A DNA stretch of 64,000 nucleotides from Gammaproteobacteria bacterium (GCA_009937615.1 JAACFB010000010.1:1-64000); one strand, 5' to 3'; positions 46,700-56,148 are shown, counted from the first letter of the stretch. Translations and numbers: made by a program. Notes: a model not told the origin generated them from the letters alone.

Positions 46700-47767
46700 A
46701 TGAACAAAACTATCCTGGCGGCAATTGCTGCCATCCTGACGAGCGTTTGCCTCAGCGCTCATGCCGATGGCGGCGTGCGCGCCGACTCACACGCGCCGAT
46801 TGGCGTCATGGCCGAGCACATGCACAAAACCGGAGAGTGGATGCTCTCTTACCGATTCATGACGATGGACATGCAGGGAAACCTGCAGGGCTCTGACAGC
46901 ATCGATCCAGACACGATCGTTACGACCGAACCAAACCGTTTTGCGGGGATGCCGGGCATGCCACCGACGCTTCGTGTTGTACCGCTCGACATGCGCATGG
47001 ACATGCATATGTTTGGCCTCATGTATGCGCCGTCTGACAAGGTGACGCTCATGTTCATGTCGAACTACCTGCAAAAATCCATGAAGCATGTGACCTACAT
47101 GGGCGGCACGGGCACCACCGTGCTTGGTAATTTTGAGACAAAGTCGAGCGGCTGGGGCGACACGTCTGCCAGCGCAATGATCTCTCTCGTAAGCTCCGAA
47201 GCAGCCAAGGTCCACGCCATTGTGGGCGTGTCGCTGCCGACAGGCTCGACCGACGAAGAAGACGAGATCCTGACACCCATGAACATGCGGCCGACGGTGC
47301 GGCTGCCCTACCCCATGCAGCTGGGCTCTGGCACTTACGATCCGCTGCTTGGCCTGAGCTACTCAGGTTTCGCAGATCGATTCTCCTGGGGTGCGCAATG
47401 GCGAGGCACATTCCGGACAAGCAACAATGACGACAGGTATCGGCTAGGCGATGAGCACCGGTTGACGGGATGGTTCAGCGCCCTGTTCACCGACCTGGTC
47501 AGCGGATCCATCCGGCTTGAGCGCTACACCCGCGACAACATCTCCGGGATCGATCCATTGATCATGGCTCCCGTACAGACGGCCGATCCGGACCGCCAGA
47601 AAGTCGAGCGCACGGATATCGGTGTCGGGCTCAACTTCGCGGCGACCGGCGCTATGAGTGGCTGGCGCTTCGCGATCGAATACATCGTACCCATACAGCA
47701 GGATCTCGATGGCCCGCAGCTCGAAACCGACTCGCAGCTGATCCTTGGGGTGCAGAGAAGCTTGTAG
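46700..47767 (+). CDS. Met-rich outer-membrane barrel (transporter-like)
   Basis: 355 residues, signal peptide ending near SAHADGG. The N-terminal half of the mature protein is unusually rich in Met and His: MAEHMHKTGEWMLSYRFMTM, MPGMPPTLRVVPLDMRMDMH and LMFMSNYLQKSMKHVTYMGG. The rest is a beta barrel of the transporter/Phenol_MetA_deg kind (GVSLPTGSTDEEDE, WGAQWRGTFRTSNNDDRYRL), without a terminal Phe (ends RSL). Met-rich clusters bind Cu(I)/Ag(I). AAAGCGG... is a weak ribosome-binding site. 79 bp after the DUF2946 gene. Confidence 0.8.
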   Translation: MNKTILAAIAAILTSVCLSAHADGGVRADSHAPIGVMAEHMHKTGEWMLSYRFMTMDMQGNLQGSDSIDPDTIVTTEPNRFAGMPGMPPTLRVVPLDMRMDMHMFGLMYAPSDKVTLMFMSNYLQKSMKHVTYMGGTGTTVLGNFETKSSGWGDTSASAMISLVSSEAAKVHAIVGVSLPTGSTDEEDEILTPMNMRPTVRLPYPMQLGSGTYDPLLGLSYSGFADRFSWGAQWRGTFRTSNNDDRYRLGDEHRLTGWFSALFTDLVSGSIRLERYTRDNISGIDPLIMAPVQTADPDRQKVERTDIGVGLNFAATGAMSGWRFAIEYIVPIQQDLDGPQLETDSQLILGVQRSL

Positions 47768-47918
47768 CAGCGCCGCGGACCGTGGCGGTGGCCGTAACTT
47801 CGGGCTGCCGCCGGGGGATGCACTTCGTAATTCAGCCTCATGGCATGGATAATGAGAACCCTCGGCGTTGCAAACAGTCTGACAAAAAAAAGCAACACGC
47901 GTCCTCGGGGAAAAACCA

Positions 47919-50900
47919 TTGAATCTGACCAGGCTTGCCATATCGAACCCGGTCGCGGTCATCGCCGCGATGCTGCTCGTGTTGCTCATGGGTGCCGTCG
48001 CATTATCGGGCCTGCCGATCCAGATGATCCCCGACGTGCAGCGGCCCTTCATCCAGATCAACACCGGCTGGCGCGCGGCCGCGCCCGAGGAAGTCGAGTC
48101 CGAAATCCTCGAGCCTCAGGAAGACGTGCTGCGCGGGATCCCGGGGCTCGAGAAAATAGTGTCAGAGGCGAGCATGGGTTACGCCAACACCGACCTGATG
48201 TTCTCGGTAGATACCGAGCTGCAGCGCGCATTGATAGAGGTTATCAACCGGCTCAACCAGGTGCCGCGTTACCCGACCGACGTCACTGAGCCACAAATCT
48301 ATGCCGGCCAGAGCAGCTTCGGCGCCCAGATCGCCTGGTTTTCGCTCACCCGCGTTCCCGGCAATGACAGACCGATGGCCAGCTATGAAGACTTTGTACG
48401 CGAAGTCGTAAAGGAGCGTATCGAGCGCGTGCCCGGGGTTTCCAAGTCCAATGCCTACGGCGGTCGCCAGAACGAAGTTCGGATCACGTTCGATCCATAC
48501 GAAGCGGCGGCGCTCGGCATCGATATCCCGACACTGGCTGGCCTGACCGGCAATAACAACGATACGTCGGGTGGCTTCAGCGAAGTGGGCCGGCGGCAAT
48601 ACACGTTACGTTACGCCGGCAAATACGATCTGGACGAGTTCGGCGACATGGTTCTGGACTGGCGCGGCGGTAACCCGGTGCGGCTGCGCGATATTGCCAC
48701 CGTCGAAGTCACGATGCGCGATGCTGATGGCTTCATGATGCAAAACGGTGAGGACTCGATCGCATTCGACACCCAGGTGGAACAGGGGGTGAATGTCCTC
48801 GAGGTGATGGAAAACCTCAAGATCGCGATCGAGGAACTGAGAGCAGGGCCCCTCGCCCGCGCCGGGCTCGAAGTCAGACAGGCCTATGACGAGTCAATCT
48901 ATATAGAAGACTCGATAGCGATGCTGCGCACCAACCTGCTGCTGGGCATCAGCCTGGCAATCGGCATCCTTTGGTGGTTCATGCGCCGGTTCCGCGCGAC
49001 GTTCATGGTTGCGCTGGCGATCCCGATGTCACTGTTTACGGCCTTTGTCGTCATGCAGATGACGGGCAGAACGCTCAACATGATTTCGCTCGCAGGGCTC
49101 GCATTCGCCACCGGCATGGTCCTCGACGCCGCCATCGTTGCGCTCGAAAACATCGTTCGCCTGCGGGAGGCCGGCAGTGACTCCGAGGGAGCCGCGACCA
49201 AAGGCAGCCAACAAGTCTGGCCCGCCCTGCTTGCGTCCACGACTACTACAGTAATCATCTTCGTGCCGATTGTTTTTCTTAAGGATGTTTCGGGACAACT
49301 GTTTGCCGATCTCGCTCTCGTGATCTCGGTAGCCGTCATCGCGTCCCTGCTGGTTGCGCTGACCATCATCCCGACTGCCGCGGCCAAGTGGCTAAAGGAG
49401 GTCAGCCTTGCAGATCCGCACGCGAATTGGTGGCTGCGGGCAACAGAGCTGATCATGCGCATCACGGACGGCAAACGGACACGGCACGTGTTGATCGCCG
49501 GCATATTCACTGGCGCGACTTTATTCACGTGGCTGCTTTTACCTCCGGCAAACTACCTGCCCAAGGGCGAACAGGGTTGGGTATTCGCCTTCATCGATCA
49601 GCCGCCCGGCCAGAGCGTCACGACGGCCCGCGAGGAATTCGCGATGCCGGTCGTAGAGCGACTTGAACCCTACCTTGCCGACGATTCGGAGCTTCCGATC
49701 AAAAATTACTTCATGGGGATGTTTGGCTCTTTTGCTTTCGCCGGTGCCGGCATGGTCAACGCGAACGACACCGACGCATTTATTGACAAGATGAACTCGG
49801 ACATCCTGGCTGGCTTTCCCGACACGATGGCGTTCGCCGATCACTGGGGCATTTTCGATCGGCTCAGTGGCGGCAGCAATGTCGAACTCAACATACAGAG
49901 CCGCGACATGGACGCGATGCTGGTCGCCGCGCGCGAAGGCATGAATCTTGTCGGTCAGCACTTGCCCGGCGCGCAGGCGCGGCCGATGCCCGGTGTCGAC
50001 TTCGCCGAACCCGAGCTGCGTTTCATCCCCGATGAACGGCGCATTACCGAGGCAGGATGGACACGTCGGCAGATGTCGACTGTGATGCGGGCGCTCGGTG
50101 ACGGCGTGTTTGTCGGCGATTACTTCGACGGGGATCGGCGTATGGACATCGTGCTACGTGCCCCGGAGTGGACCAGTCCGGAGCAGCTCGCCTCGACGCC
50201 GCTCGCAACGCCCATGGGAGGGATACAGTCGGTCGACCAGCTCGTGCGCATGGAACGGACAGCCGGTCCGAGCCAGGTGCGGCGCGTAGACCGCCGGCGC
50301 GCGATCACGCTGGCAATAACACCCCCCGGTGACATGTCGCTGGAGGAAACAATTGAAGTTTTGCGGGCCCGCGTTGAACCGGCGCTCCTGCGCATGCTGC
50401 CTGCCGACGGAGAGATCGGCTACTACGGCAGTGCCGACGATCTCAATATTGCGCTTGCGAACATGTCGCGCACCTTCGGCCTGGCGATTATCGTTCTCTA
50501 CCTGTTGATGAGCGGCCTGTTTCGTTCGTTTATCGACAGCCTGCTCGTCCTCGCGGCCCTGCCGCTCGCGACCGTTGGCGGCGTAGTACTGTTGCGTCTG
50601 CTGAGCCTGCCGATGGACTTGTTGACGATGATCGGCTTCATTACGTTGCTTGGACTGGTCGTAAACAACGCAATACTGCTCGTGCACCAGACGCGAGCCG
50701 CGGAAAGAGGTGGCTTCGATCGCCGCAGTGCTGTCGAACAGGCCATTCGCCGGCGTCTGCGCCCGATACTGATGAGCACTCTGACGAGCCTGTTCGGCAT
50801 GCTGCCGCTATTGCTGATCCCAGGACCCGGGACCGAGGTTTACCAGGGTCTTGCGGCGGTCATCGTCGGCGGCATGACCGTGAGTACAGTGTTTACGCTG

Positions 50901-50993
50901 ATCTTGCTGCCGAGCCTGTTACGATTGGGGGAGTCCGCAACTCTGCCAACGGAGGCTATGGCTCCGGGTATCCCATTGAGAGGGAATTCATGA
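47919..50993 (+). CDS. RND efflux pump permease subunit
   Basis: 1024 residues from TTG 47919 (CGGGG lies 10 bp upstream). Twelve membrane helices in the RND pattern: one near residues 10-30, six around 330-540, and five at ~845-1010. GMVLDAAIVALENIVRLREAG (quoted in part) carries the TM4 aspartate that relays protons; the common second Asp is Ala. It belongs with the HAE1-like/AcrB superfamily, possibly the multidrug or lipid branch. It should export hydrophobic or cationic substrates out of the periplasm. Start codon is followed by the expected cytoplasmic-TM1 segment MNLTRLAISNPVAVIAAMLL. Confidence 0.93.
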   Translation: MNLTRLAISNPVAVIAAMLLVLLMGAVALSGLPIQMIPDVQRPFIQINTGWRAAAPEEVESEILEPQEDVLRGIPGLEKIVSEASMGYANTDLMFSVDTELQRALIEVINRLNQVPRYPTDVTEPQIYAGQSSFGAQIAWFSLTRVPGNDRPMASYEDFVREVVKERIERVPGVSKSNAYGGRQNEVRITFDPYEAAALGIDIPTLAGLTGNNNDTSGGFSEVGRRQYTLRYAGKYDLDEFGDMVLDWRGGNPVRLRDIATVEVTMRDADGFMMQNGEDSIAFDTQVEQGVNVLEVMENLKIAIEELRAGPLARAGLEVRQAYDESIYIEDSIAMLRTNLLLGISLAIGILWWFMRRFRATFMVALAIPMSLFTAFVVMQMTGRTLNMISLAGLAFATGMVLDAAIVALENIVRLREAGSDSEGAATKGSQQVWPALLASTTTTVIIFVPIVFLKDVSGQLFADLALVISVAVIASLLVALTIIPTAAAKWLKEVSLADPHANWWLRATELIMRITDGKRTRHVLIAGIFTGATLFTWLLLPPANYLPKGEQGWVFAFIDQPPGQSVTTAREEFAMPVVERLEPYLADDSELPIKNYFMGMFGSFAFAGAGMVNANDTDAFIDKMNSDILAGFPDTMAFADHWGIFDRLSGGSNVELNIQSRDMDAMLVAAREGMNLVGQHLPGAQARPMPGVDFAEPELRFIPDERRITEAGWTRRQMSTVMRALGDGVFVGDYFDGDRRMDIVLRAPEWTSPEQLASTPLATPMGGIQSVDQLVRMERTAGPSQVRRVDRRRAITLAITPPGDMSLEETIEVLRARVEPALLRMLPADGEIGYYGSADDLNIALANMSRTFGLAIIVLYLLMSGLFRSFIDSLLVLAALPLATVGGVVLLRLLSLPMDLLTMIGFITLLGLVVNNAILLVHQTRAAERGGFDRRSAVEQAIRRRLRPILMSTLTSLFGMLPLLLIPGPGTEVYQGLAAVIVGGMTVSTVFTLILLPSLLRLGESATLPTEAMAPGIPLRGNS

Positions 50994-52078
50994 TCTCGAC
51001 TGCCGGCCGTCTTTCTCTGCTTGCGCTTTTGGGACTGGCGCCTGCCGCTACTGCGTTCGCGCAGGACTGGGACATGCCGCCCCCCAAAGTGGTTGTGGCG
51101 GATGTCGTTTCGCGTCAGCTGGCCCCCTCGGTCGACGTGCCCGGAACCGTCGTCAGTCGATTCGATGCACGGCTTGCGTCCGAGCTATCGGCAAAACTCG
51201 AATGGATCGCCGAGGTTGGCACCGTGGTCAAAAAGGGCGATACGCTCGCGCGGCTCGACGCATTTACTTTCGGCCTGTACGAGATGGAGGCACAGAGCCG
51301 CGTCGAACGCGAACAGGCGCGCGTACAGTTCTTGCGATCGGAGAAGGCCCGCCTCGACAGGCTTGCCGAGAATAACCTGTCCGCAAAGAGCCAGCTCGAC
51401 CAGACGATCTCCGACCTGGCGGTTGCCGAGGCCGATGAGGCGATCGCGCGGGCGCAGCTCGGTCAGGCCAAGGTCGCGGTGCACGTAACGCAGGTCCGGG
51501 CGCCGTTCGACGGCATTGTCACGGAGCGGCTGCGCAGTATCGGCGAGCGCCTGAATGTCGCTGATGAAGTCATTCGTCTGGTCGACCCGAACTCACTGGA
51601 AGTCGTTGCCAGGGCGCCGCTCAACACGGTCCATTTCATACAAGAAGCGGACATGTTGAAACTGCACAATGACTTTCGCCAGGATCAGGCATCGGTGCGC
51701 ACGATAGTGCCCTTTGGAAATCCGCAGTCGCACATGTTCGAAGTTCGACTCGACGTAGATCCCGATAAGTGGACGGTTGGTGAGAGCGTTCGGCTGTCCA
51801 TGCCGACGGCCAACGTCAGGGAGGTCCTGGCCGTCCCTCGCGACGCGCTTGTACTGCGTCGGGAGGGCGCATCGGTGTTCCGGGTCAGTGCCGACATGAG
51901 CGTCGAGCAGGTCAACGTCATCACGGGTCTCGGTGACAGCAGCCATATTGAAGTTATGGGCCAGCTGAGTCCGGGCGACACCGTCGTTATCCGCGGGGCG
52001 GAAAGGCTGGAGACAGGCATGACGGTGAGCATCGATCGCGTTCAAGCCGATGAAGTAGATGTAACGGCCAGCAACTGA
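50990..52078 (+). CDS. RND efflux periplasmic adaptor (membrane-fusion protein)
   Basis: 362 residues, signal peptide ending near TAFAQD. Lipoyl-like halves at ~45-95 (RFDARLASELSAKLEWIAEV) and ~160-190, a coiled-coil hairpin (ARVQFLRSEKARLDRLAENN) between, then beta-barrel and membrane-proximal domains. It joins the permease to an outer-membrane channel. ATG overlaps the permease stop (ATGA) and is preceded by GAGAGGGAATTC. The permease-first gene order is less common than adaptor-first. No TolC-like gene is present in the window. Confidence 0.91.
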   Translation: MISTAGRLSLLALLGLAPAATAFAQDWDMPPPKVVVADVVSRQLAPSVDVPGTVVSRFDARLASELSAKLEWIAEVGTVVKKGDTLARLDAFTFGLYEMEAQSRVEREQARVQFLRSEKARLDRLAENNLSAKSQLDQTISDLAVAEADEAIARAQLGQAKVAVHVTQVRAPFDGIVTERLRSIGERLNVADEVIRLVDPNSLEVVARAPLNTVHFIQEADMLKLHNDFRQDQASVRTIVPFGNPQSHMFEVRLDVDPDKWTVGESVRLSMPTANVREVLAVPRDALVLRREGASVFRVSADMSVEQVNVITGLGDSSHIEVMGQLSPGDTVVIRGAERLETGMTVSIDRVQADEVDVTASN

Positions 52079-52109
52079 TACGAACCGTGAGCGCTGATTG
52101 CTCGCGCCG

Positions 52110-53078
52110 CTAGCCGGCAAACTTGCGTTCGAGCAGCTTGCTCGCAATACCACTGCCGCTGATTTTACTGACACTGGCCAGTGAATAGTCAGAGCCTGTA
52201 ACGATGGCGTCAGCCGCAAGCAATCCACTCCTGACGGCCGGCCCTATGCCCTCGCACATATCGCGCGTCGCGAGGCCGACAGCATCGCCGACGATGCAGG
52301 CGTTGTCGATCCTGACCACGTTGCTGCCATCGCGCAGGTAATAGCTGTACCCGGTCGGGGAATACTCGTCGTAACTGACAAGACCGCGGTCCCGCAGCCT
52401 GCCCACGAACTTGCTCCAGTAGTCCCGCAGGTGTCCTTGTCTTGCCTTCAATTGCGTAGCCATGCCGCCGAGCCCGACGTTGACATAGCCGTTCGCCTTG
52501 GGCACATACCACGCGTAGCCCGGCAGGCCGTCATCGAAGAACCACAGGTGGCACGCCGGGTCCTCCCAGTTGTATGCGAACTCGTGTTCGTAGGTCGCCG
52601 TCTGCAACCGGTCACTGCGCGGATTGTGCTGTTGAAAAAATGTTCTGTAGACCGGGCATGCCGTCCCGCCGGCGCCGACCAGGTACTTGCAGCGGAATTC
52701 ATCATCGACAACGTAGTCACCATGATCGCGGTGAATCGCGCGTACTTTGTGCTGCAACACCCGGGCGCCGGAACGTCCGAGCAGGAAGTCGTCGAACTCG
52801 TAGCGTCGAATCGAATGCTGCCGGGATGCCGGCTTCGCGGTAACGAGTTTCCAGTGCAGGTGGAGTTCGTCAAAAGTCATGAAGCTGAACGGGTAGTCGT
52901 CCGGGTCCAGCTCGAGATCGGCCAATGCCTCGGGCGTCACCCAGCCGGCGCAGAGCTTGGTTCGCGGAAAAACGGCCCGGTCCAGCACCAGGACGTCGAG
53001 TCCCTCAGCCCTGAGTTTCCACGCGCACGTCGAGCCTGCAGGCCCACCGCCGACGACTATGGCATCGGCCACCTCCAT
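52110..53078 (-). CDS. FAD-dependent oxidoreductase (geranylgeranyl-reductase-like)
   Basis: 322 residues from ATG 53078, which lies 1 bp after the stop of the upstream methyltransferase gene; the frame is open further upstream but that stretch overlaps the methyltransferase. The Rossmann dinucleotide loop is DAIVVGGGPAGSTCAWKLRA, followed by LDRAVFPRTKLCAGWV (typical for GGR/halogenase-like FAD enzymes) and CIVGDAVGLATRDMCEGIGP for FAD. It probably reduces or desaturates a lipid or polyprenyl group. Pairing with a CFA-like methyltransferase suggests lipid methylation chemistry. Confidence 0.85.
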   Translation of the reverse strand: MEVADAIVVGGGPAGSTCAWKLRAEGLDVLVLDRAVFPRTKLCAGWVTPEALADLELDPDDYPFSFMTFDELHLHWKLVTAKPASRQHSIRRYEFDDFLLGRSGARVLQHKVRAIHRDHGDYVVDDEFRCKYLVGAGGTACPVYRTFFQQHNPRSDRLQTATYEHEFAYNWEDPACHLWFFDDGLPGYAWYVPKANGYVNVGLGGMATQLKARQGHLRDYWSKFVGRLRDRGLVSYDEYSPTGYSYYLRDGSNVVRIDNACIVGDAVGLATRDMCEGIGPAVRSGLLAADAIVTGSDYSLASVSKISGSGIASKLLERKFAG

Positions 53079-53079
53079 G

Positions 53080-54315
53080 TCAGCTGATTCCCGTGCGTTC
53101 CGGATACTGGTATTCGCGAGTCCACGGCACGCTGTTATTGCCGCGCGGCGTGAACACGACCTGGTAAAGCTGCAGCGTGCCGGACTGGAAACCAGCCGAT
53201 GAGCCCGCCAGGTACAAACGCCACATGCGTACGAATTCCCTGTCGTACATTTCCTCCACTTTGCCGGCGACGGCTTCGAAGTTTTCCAGCCACGCGGCAC
53301 AGGTCCGCGCATAGTGCGGCCGCAGGTTTTCGACATCGATAACCGAAAACTTTTGGGGTTCGAAAACCGACATCATCTCGCTGAGACTCGGCACATGACC
53401 GCCCGGGAATATGTGCTTGACGATCCAGGGATCCGTCGTATTCGGAAAACTCCTGCCGATCGAATGGATCAGGCCGAAACCATCGGGCTTCAGGCTGCGC
53501 TTGATCAACGACCCCAACGACCTGAAACTGGCCAGCCCGACGTGCTCGAGCATGCCCACCGATACGAAAGCGTCGCAGCGCGCATCGATGTTCCGGTAGT
53601 CGTCCTCGACGAAAGTCACCCGGTCGTCCAGGCCCAGTGCTGCTGCTCGCTCTCTCGCGAACGCAACCTGCTCGCGGGAATTGTTGTACGCGAGCACATT
53701 AACGCCATAGTGCTCGGCCATGTGCAGCGCAAGCGCGCCCCAGCCGCAGCCTGCCTCTATGACTTTTTGCCCGGGCCGCAGCTGCAGTTTACGGCATACA
53801 TGATCGAGCTTGGCAACCTGGGCCTCCGCCAGGGTGGCCGCCGGAGTGTCGTAGTACGCGCAGGTGTAAACCAACCGTTCATCCAGCCAGAGCTTGTAAA
53901 AGTCGTTGCCGAGGTCGTAATGATGCTGAACGTTTTGCCTGGATCGTGACAGCGAATTTCGCCGCATCGCATACAGCAGCGATCGCATCTTCGGGCCGTA
54001 GTAGCCGGTATCGCGCTTATCGGTCACCGCCGCCGTGATTTCATTCGCGAACGCCAGGATGTCCCCGTGAATTTCGATAAGGCCTTTTGTATAACACTCG
54101 CCGAAGCCGACAGACGGCGATCGAAGCAGCTCGAGCAGCACGCGGCGTTCGCGAAATTCCATGCAGGCGACAGGGCGCGCGCTCGTTACCTGAAACTCGT
54201 CTCCATTCCAGAGCCGGATCGAGATATTGGGATTGCCGACATGCTGCATGATCCTGCGGATCAGCCGACGATCAAAAGCATGCTCATCGATTTTGTGCCC
54301 GGTTTCGACTCTCAT
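53080..54315 (-). CDS. cfa: Cyclopropane-fatty-acyl-phospholipid synthase family methyltransferase
   Basis: 411 residues from ATG 54315 (upstream in-frame start at 54429 is unsupported). Family segments: QHHYDLGNDFYKLWLDERLV, AYYDTPAATLAEAQVAKLDH, the SAM loop VIEAGCGWGALALHMAEHYG, and VSVGMLEHVGLASFRSLGSL. It transfers a methylene or methyl group from SAM to an unsaturated fatty acid in phospholipid. E. coli Cfa is ~382 aa. Because an oxidoreductase follows directly, a product such as a methyl-branched or furan-type fatty acid is conceivable. The name rests on family, not on product. Confidence 0.88.
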   Translation of the reverse strand: MRVETGHKIDEHAFDRRLIRRIMQHVGNPNISIRLWNGDEFQVTSARPVACMEFRERRVLLELLRSPSVGFGECYTKGLIEIHGDILAFANEITAAVTDKRDTGYYGPKMRSLLYAMRRNSLSRSRQNVQHHYDLGNDFYKLWLDERLVYTCAYYDTPAATLAEAQVAKLDHVCRKLQLRPGQKVIEAGCGWGALALHMAEHYGVNVLAYNNSREQVAFARERAAALGLDDRVTFVEDDYRNIDARCDAFVSVGMLEHVGLASFRSLGSLIKRSLKPDGFGLIHSIGRSFPNTTDPWIVKHIFPGGHVPSLSEMMSVFEPQKFSVIDVENLRPHYARTCAAWLENFEAVAGKVEEMYDREFVRMWRLYLAGSSAGFQSGTLQLYQVVFTPRGNNSVPWTREYQYPERTGIS

Positions 54316-54547
54316 CTTGTTCGCCTCGTCGAGAACGCTCTCGCTATAGTTTGCCAGCCTGCCTTCTCGCTGGCCATTCGGGGTTGCCGAAGGTAATCCA
54401 GATCGGCGGTTCCAGTCAAAGAAGTACATTTTTATTGTTAGTAATCAGTCGCTTAAATTTATCCTGTGCGGCGCGCAACGCCATGAGCCGGCCCGTGGCA
54501 GCCAATCCCGTTCGCTACGCGTCGTTACTGCAAAAAGCTCCGCCTGG

Positions 54548-55423
54548 CTAGGCCAGATGCCCCGCAAAGAAATCGAGCGTGCGACTCCAGGCGAGGTTCG
54601 CTGCCTCCGCGTTGTATCGATCCGGGCGATTATCCTGGTTGAACGCATGCCGGGTACCGGGATAGATATACAGTTCGTAAGCTTTGTCGTGTGCCTCCAT
54701 CTGCTCTACGAAAGGTGGAATCCCTTTTACGAGCCTGGGATCGTCAGCCGCATAGTGCAGCAGCATCGGCGCTTCTATCTTGGCGAACCCGTCCTGCGGT
54801 TGCGAGCCGTAGTAAGCAACGGCCGCGTCCAGGTCAGGCGTATTGACCGCGAGACTGAGAGCATGGCCTCCTCCCCAGCAAAAGCCGATAGCGCCAACCT
54901 TGCCCGTCGACTCCGGATGCGACTTGAGAAAGTTAACGGCAGCAACCAGGTTGCTCTCAACGTCAGCCGACGGGATCTTGCTCAAGGCTTCCAGCGCCGC
55001 GTCACCTTCAGGCCCGCGAGACTCGCCCTGCTCCGGCGTACCTCCGGCGGGTGAGAGCATGTCCGGCGCAAGCGCAAGATAGCCCCCAAGCGCCAGCTTG
55101 CGAGCAACGTCTTTGAAATGAGGCCACAGGCCGCGGTTGGCATGGATCACGATGACCGCGGGGAGCTGACCCGCTCCCGCCGGGCGAACCTTGTAGGCTT
55201 TGATCTCGCCGGTGGCACCCGGATACGTGATCACTTCCGCATCGATAGTTGGATCGTCCTCCGGCACTTGCGCGGCCTGAGCCGTATTGCCTTCAAGCAT
55301 CGTGAGCGCCGCTGCGGCGGCCGTAGTGCCGCCTGCAAGAACGGTGAGCCGCTGCAGGAAAATCCTGCGGCCCATCGTGGTATGCAGGTACTCGTCATAC
55401 AGGTCGGATATTTCGCGATCCAT
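54548..55423 (-). CDS. Dienelactone hydrolase-family protein with Tat-like signal
   Basis: 291 residues from ATG 55423, 6 bp after AGGAGG; the frame from 55501 adds unlike residues. A twin-arginine-like segment GRRIFLQRLTVLAGG and a hydrophobic stretch end near TAQAAQV (~residue 50). The alpha/beta hydrolase shows nucleophile Cys in GFCWGGGHALSL, Asp in YAADDPRLVKG and His in PGTRHAFNQDNRP: the Cys-Asp-His triad of dienelactone hydrolases. Probably periplasmic hydrolysis of a lactone or ester. Substrate unknown. Divergent from the Csp1-like gene across a 282-bp gap. Confidence 0.88.
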   Translation of the reverse strand: MDREISDLYDEYLHTTMGRRIFLQRLTVLAGGTTAAAAALTMLEGNTAQAAQVPEDDPTIDAEVITYPGATGEIKAYKVRPAGAGQLPAVIVIHANRGLWPHFKDVARKLALGGYLALAPDMLSPAGGTPEQGESRGPEGDAALEALSKIPSADVESNLVAAVNFLKSHPESTGKVGAIGFCWGGGHALSLAVNTPDLDAAVAYYGSQPQDGFAKIEAPMLLHYAADDPRLVKGIPPFVEQMEAHDKAYELYIYPGTRHAFNQDNRPDRYNAEAANLAWSRTLDFFAGHLA

Positions 55424-55705
55424 CGACTGCCTCCTATTCGAATTTATTTTGGTTCGGCCGGCAAACAGCTTGCCAGCACGATGGCAACATCTGGATGCCA
55501 TCGACGATAAGAACTCGCCAGGTATCTGTCAAATAACTCTGTATGCGCCGCCCGTCCTGTAACAGCCCTTGCACCCATCCGCGGACCGGAGTGATTCAAA
55601 TTCACTGCATCGATTAGGTATGTTCAGAGCGGCTTGACGCCCATTAAATTTCCTTCGACACCTTTGCATTTTTGCAGCCTGTCGAGTAACTAGCGGAGGA
55701 TTATG

Positions 55706-56148
55706 ATGGATAGACGCGAAGCATTAAAATAGCCGGCAGCGCCGCAGCCGGGGCCACCTTGCTGGCGACGCCTGCGTTTGGGCAGGAGCATAAATTTCAT
55801 AAGCATGTGCAAATATCGAACGTCAATGAAGACCTCGTCGCCGAAGCGCTGGCCTGCAGCAGAACGGGCGAGGCCTGCCTTCGAGTGTGCTTTGACGTCC
55901 TGGCGATGGGTGACACGTCCATGGCAGCCTGCGCGGAATCGGTGCGAGAGCTCGTGATCGCTTGCGATGCGCTCGCGGGCATGGCGACCCACGACAGCAA
56001 GCATCTGAAGGCTTATGCAGGAGTGACCGCCAAGATTTGCGCCGAGTGCAGAGAGCAGTGCATGAAGCATAAGGAGCATTCCCAGTGCCTGGACTGCGCC
56101 AATGCCTGCGAGAGCTGTATCGAGGCTTGTAACGAATACACGGCGTAG
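55706..56148 (+). CDS. Csp1-like Cys-rich copper storage protein, frame broken in signal peptide
   Basis: From ATG 55706 (GGAGG at 55695-55699) the reading is MDRREALK then TAG at 55730-55732. In the -1 frame from 55729 it continues IAGSAAAGATLLATPAFGQ and then the mature protein to TAA... at 56148. With one added A in the AAAA run (55726-55729) this becomes a normal Tat-type signal (RREALKIAGSAAAG). The 443-bp span is not a multiple of three. The mature ~115 residues hold 13 cysteines in helices, as in copper storage protein Csp1 (four-helix bundle that binds Cu(I) in its core). A TTG at 55759 is a possible internal start. Frameshift, slippage or sequencing error cannot be told apart here. 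Confidence 0.72.

Noticed and set aside
53079-53336. 86-residue extension of the FAD oxidoreductase.
   Set aside because: It lies inside the methyltransferase gene and is unlike an FAD enzyme start; ATG 53078 directly precedes the Rossmann loop.
55590-55606. AGTGA-7 nt-TCACT inverted repeat upstream of the Csp1-like gene.
   Set aside because: Five-base arms are too short to distinguish from chance, and it does not match a known copper-regulator box.
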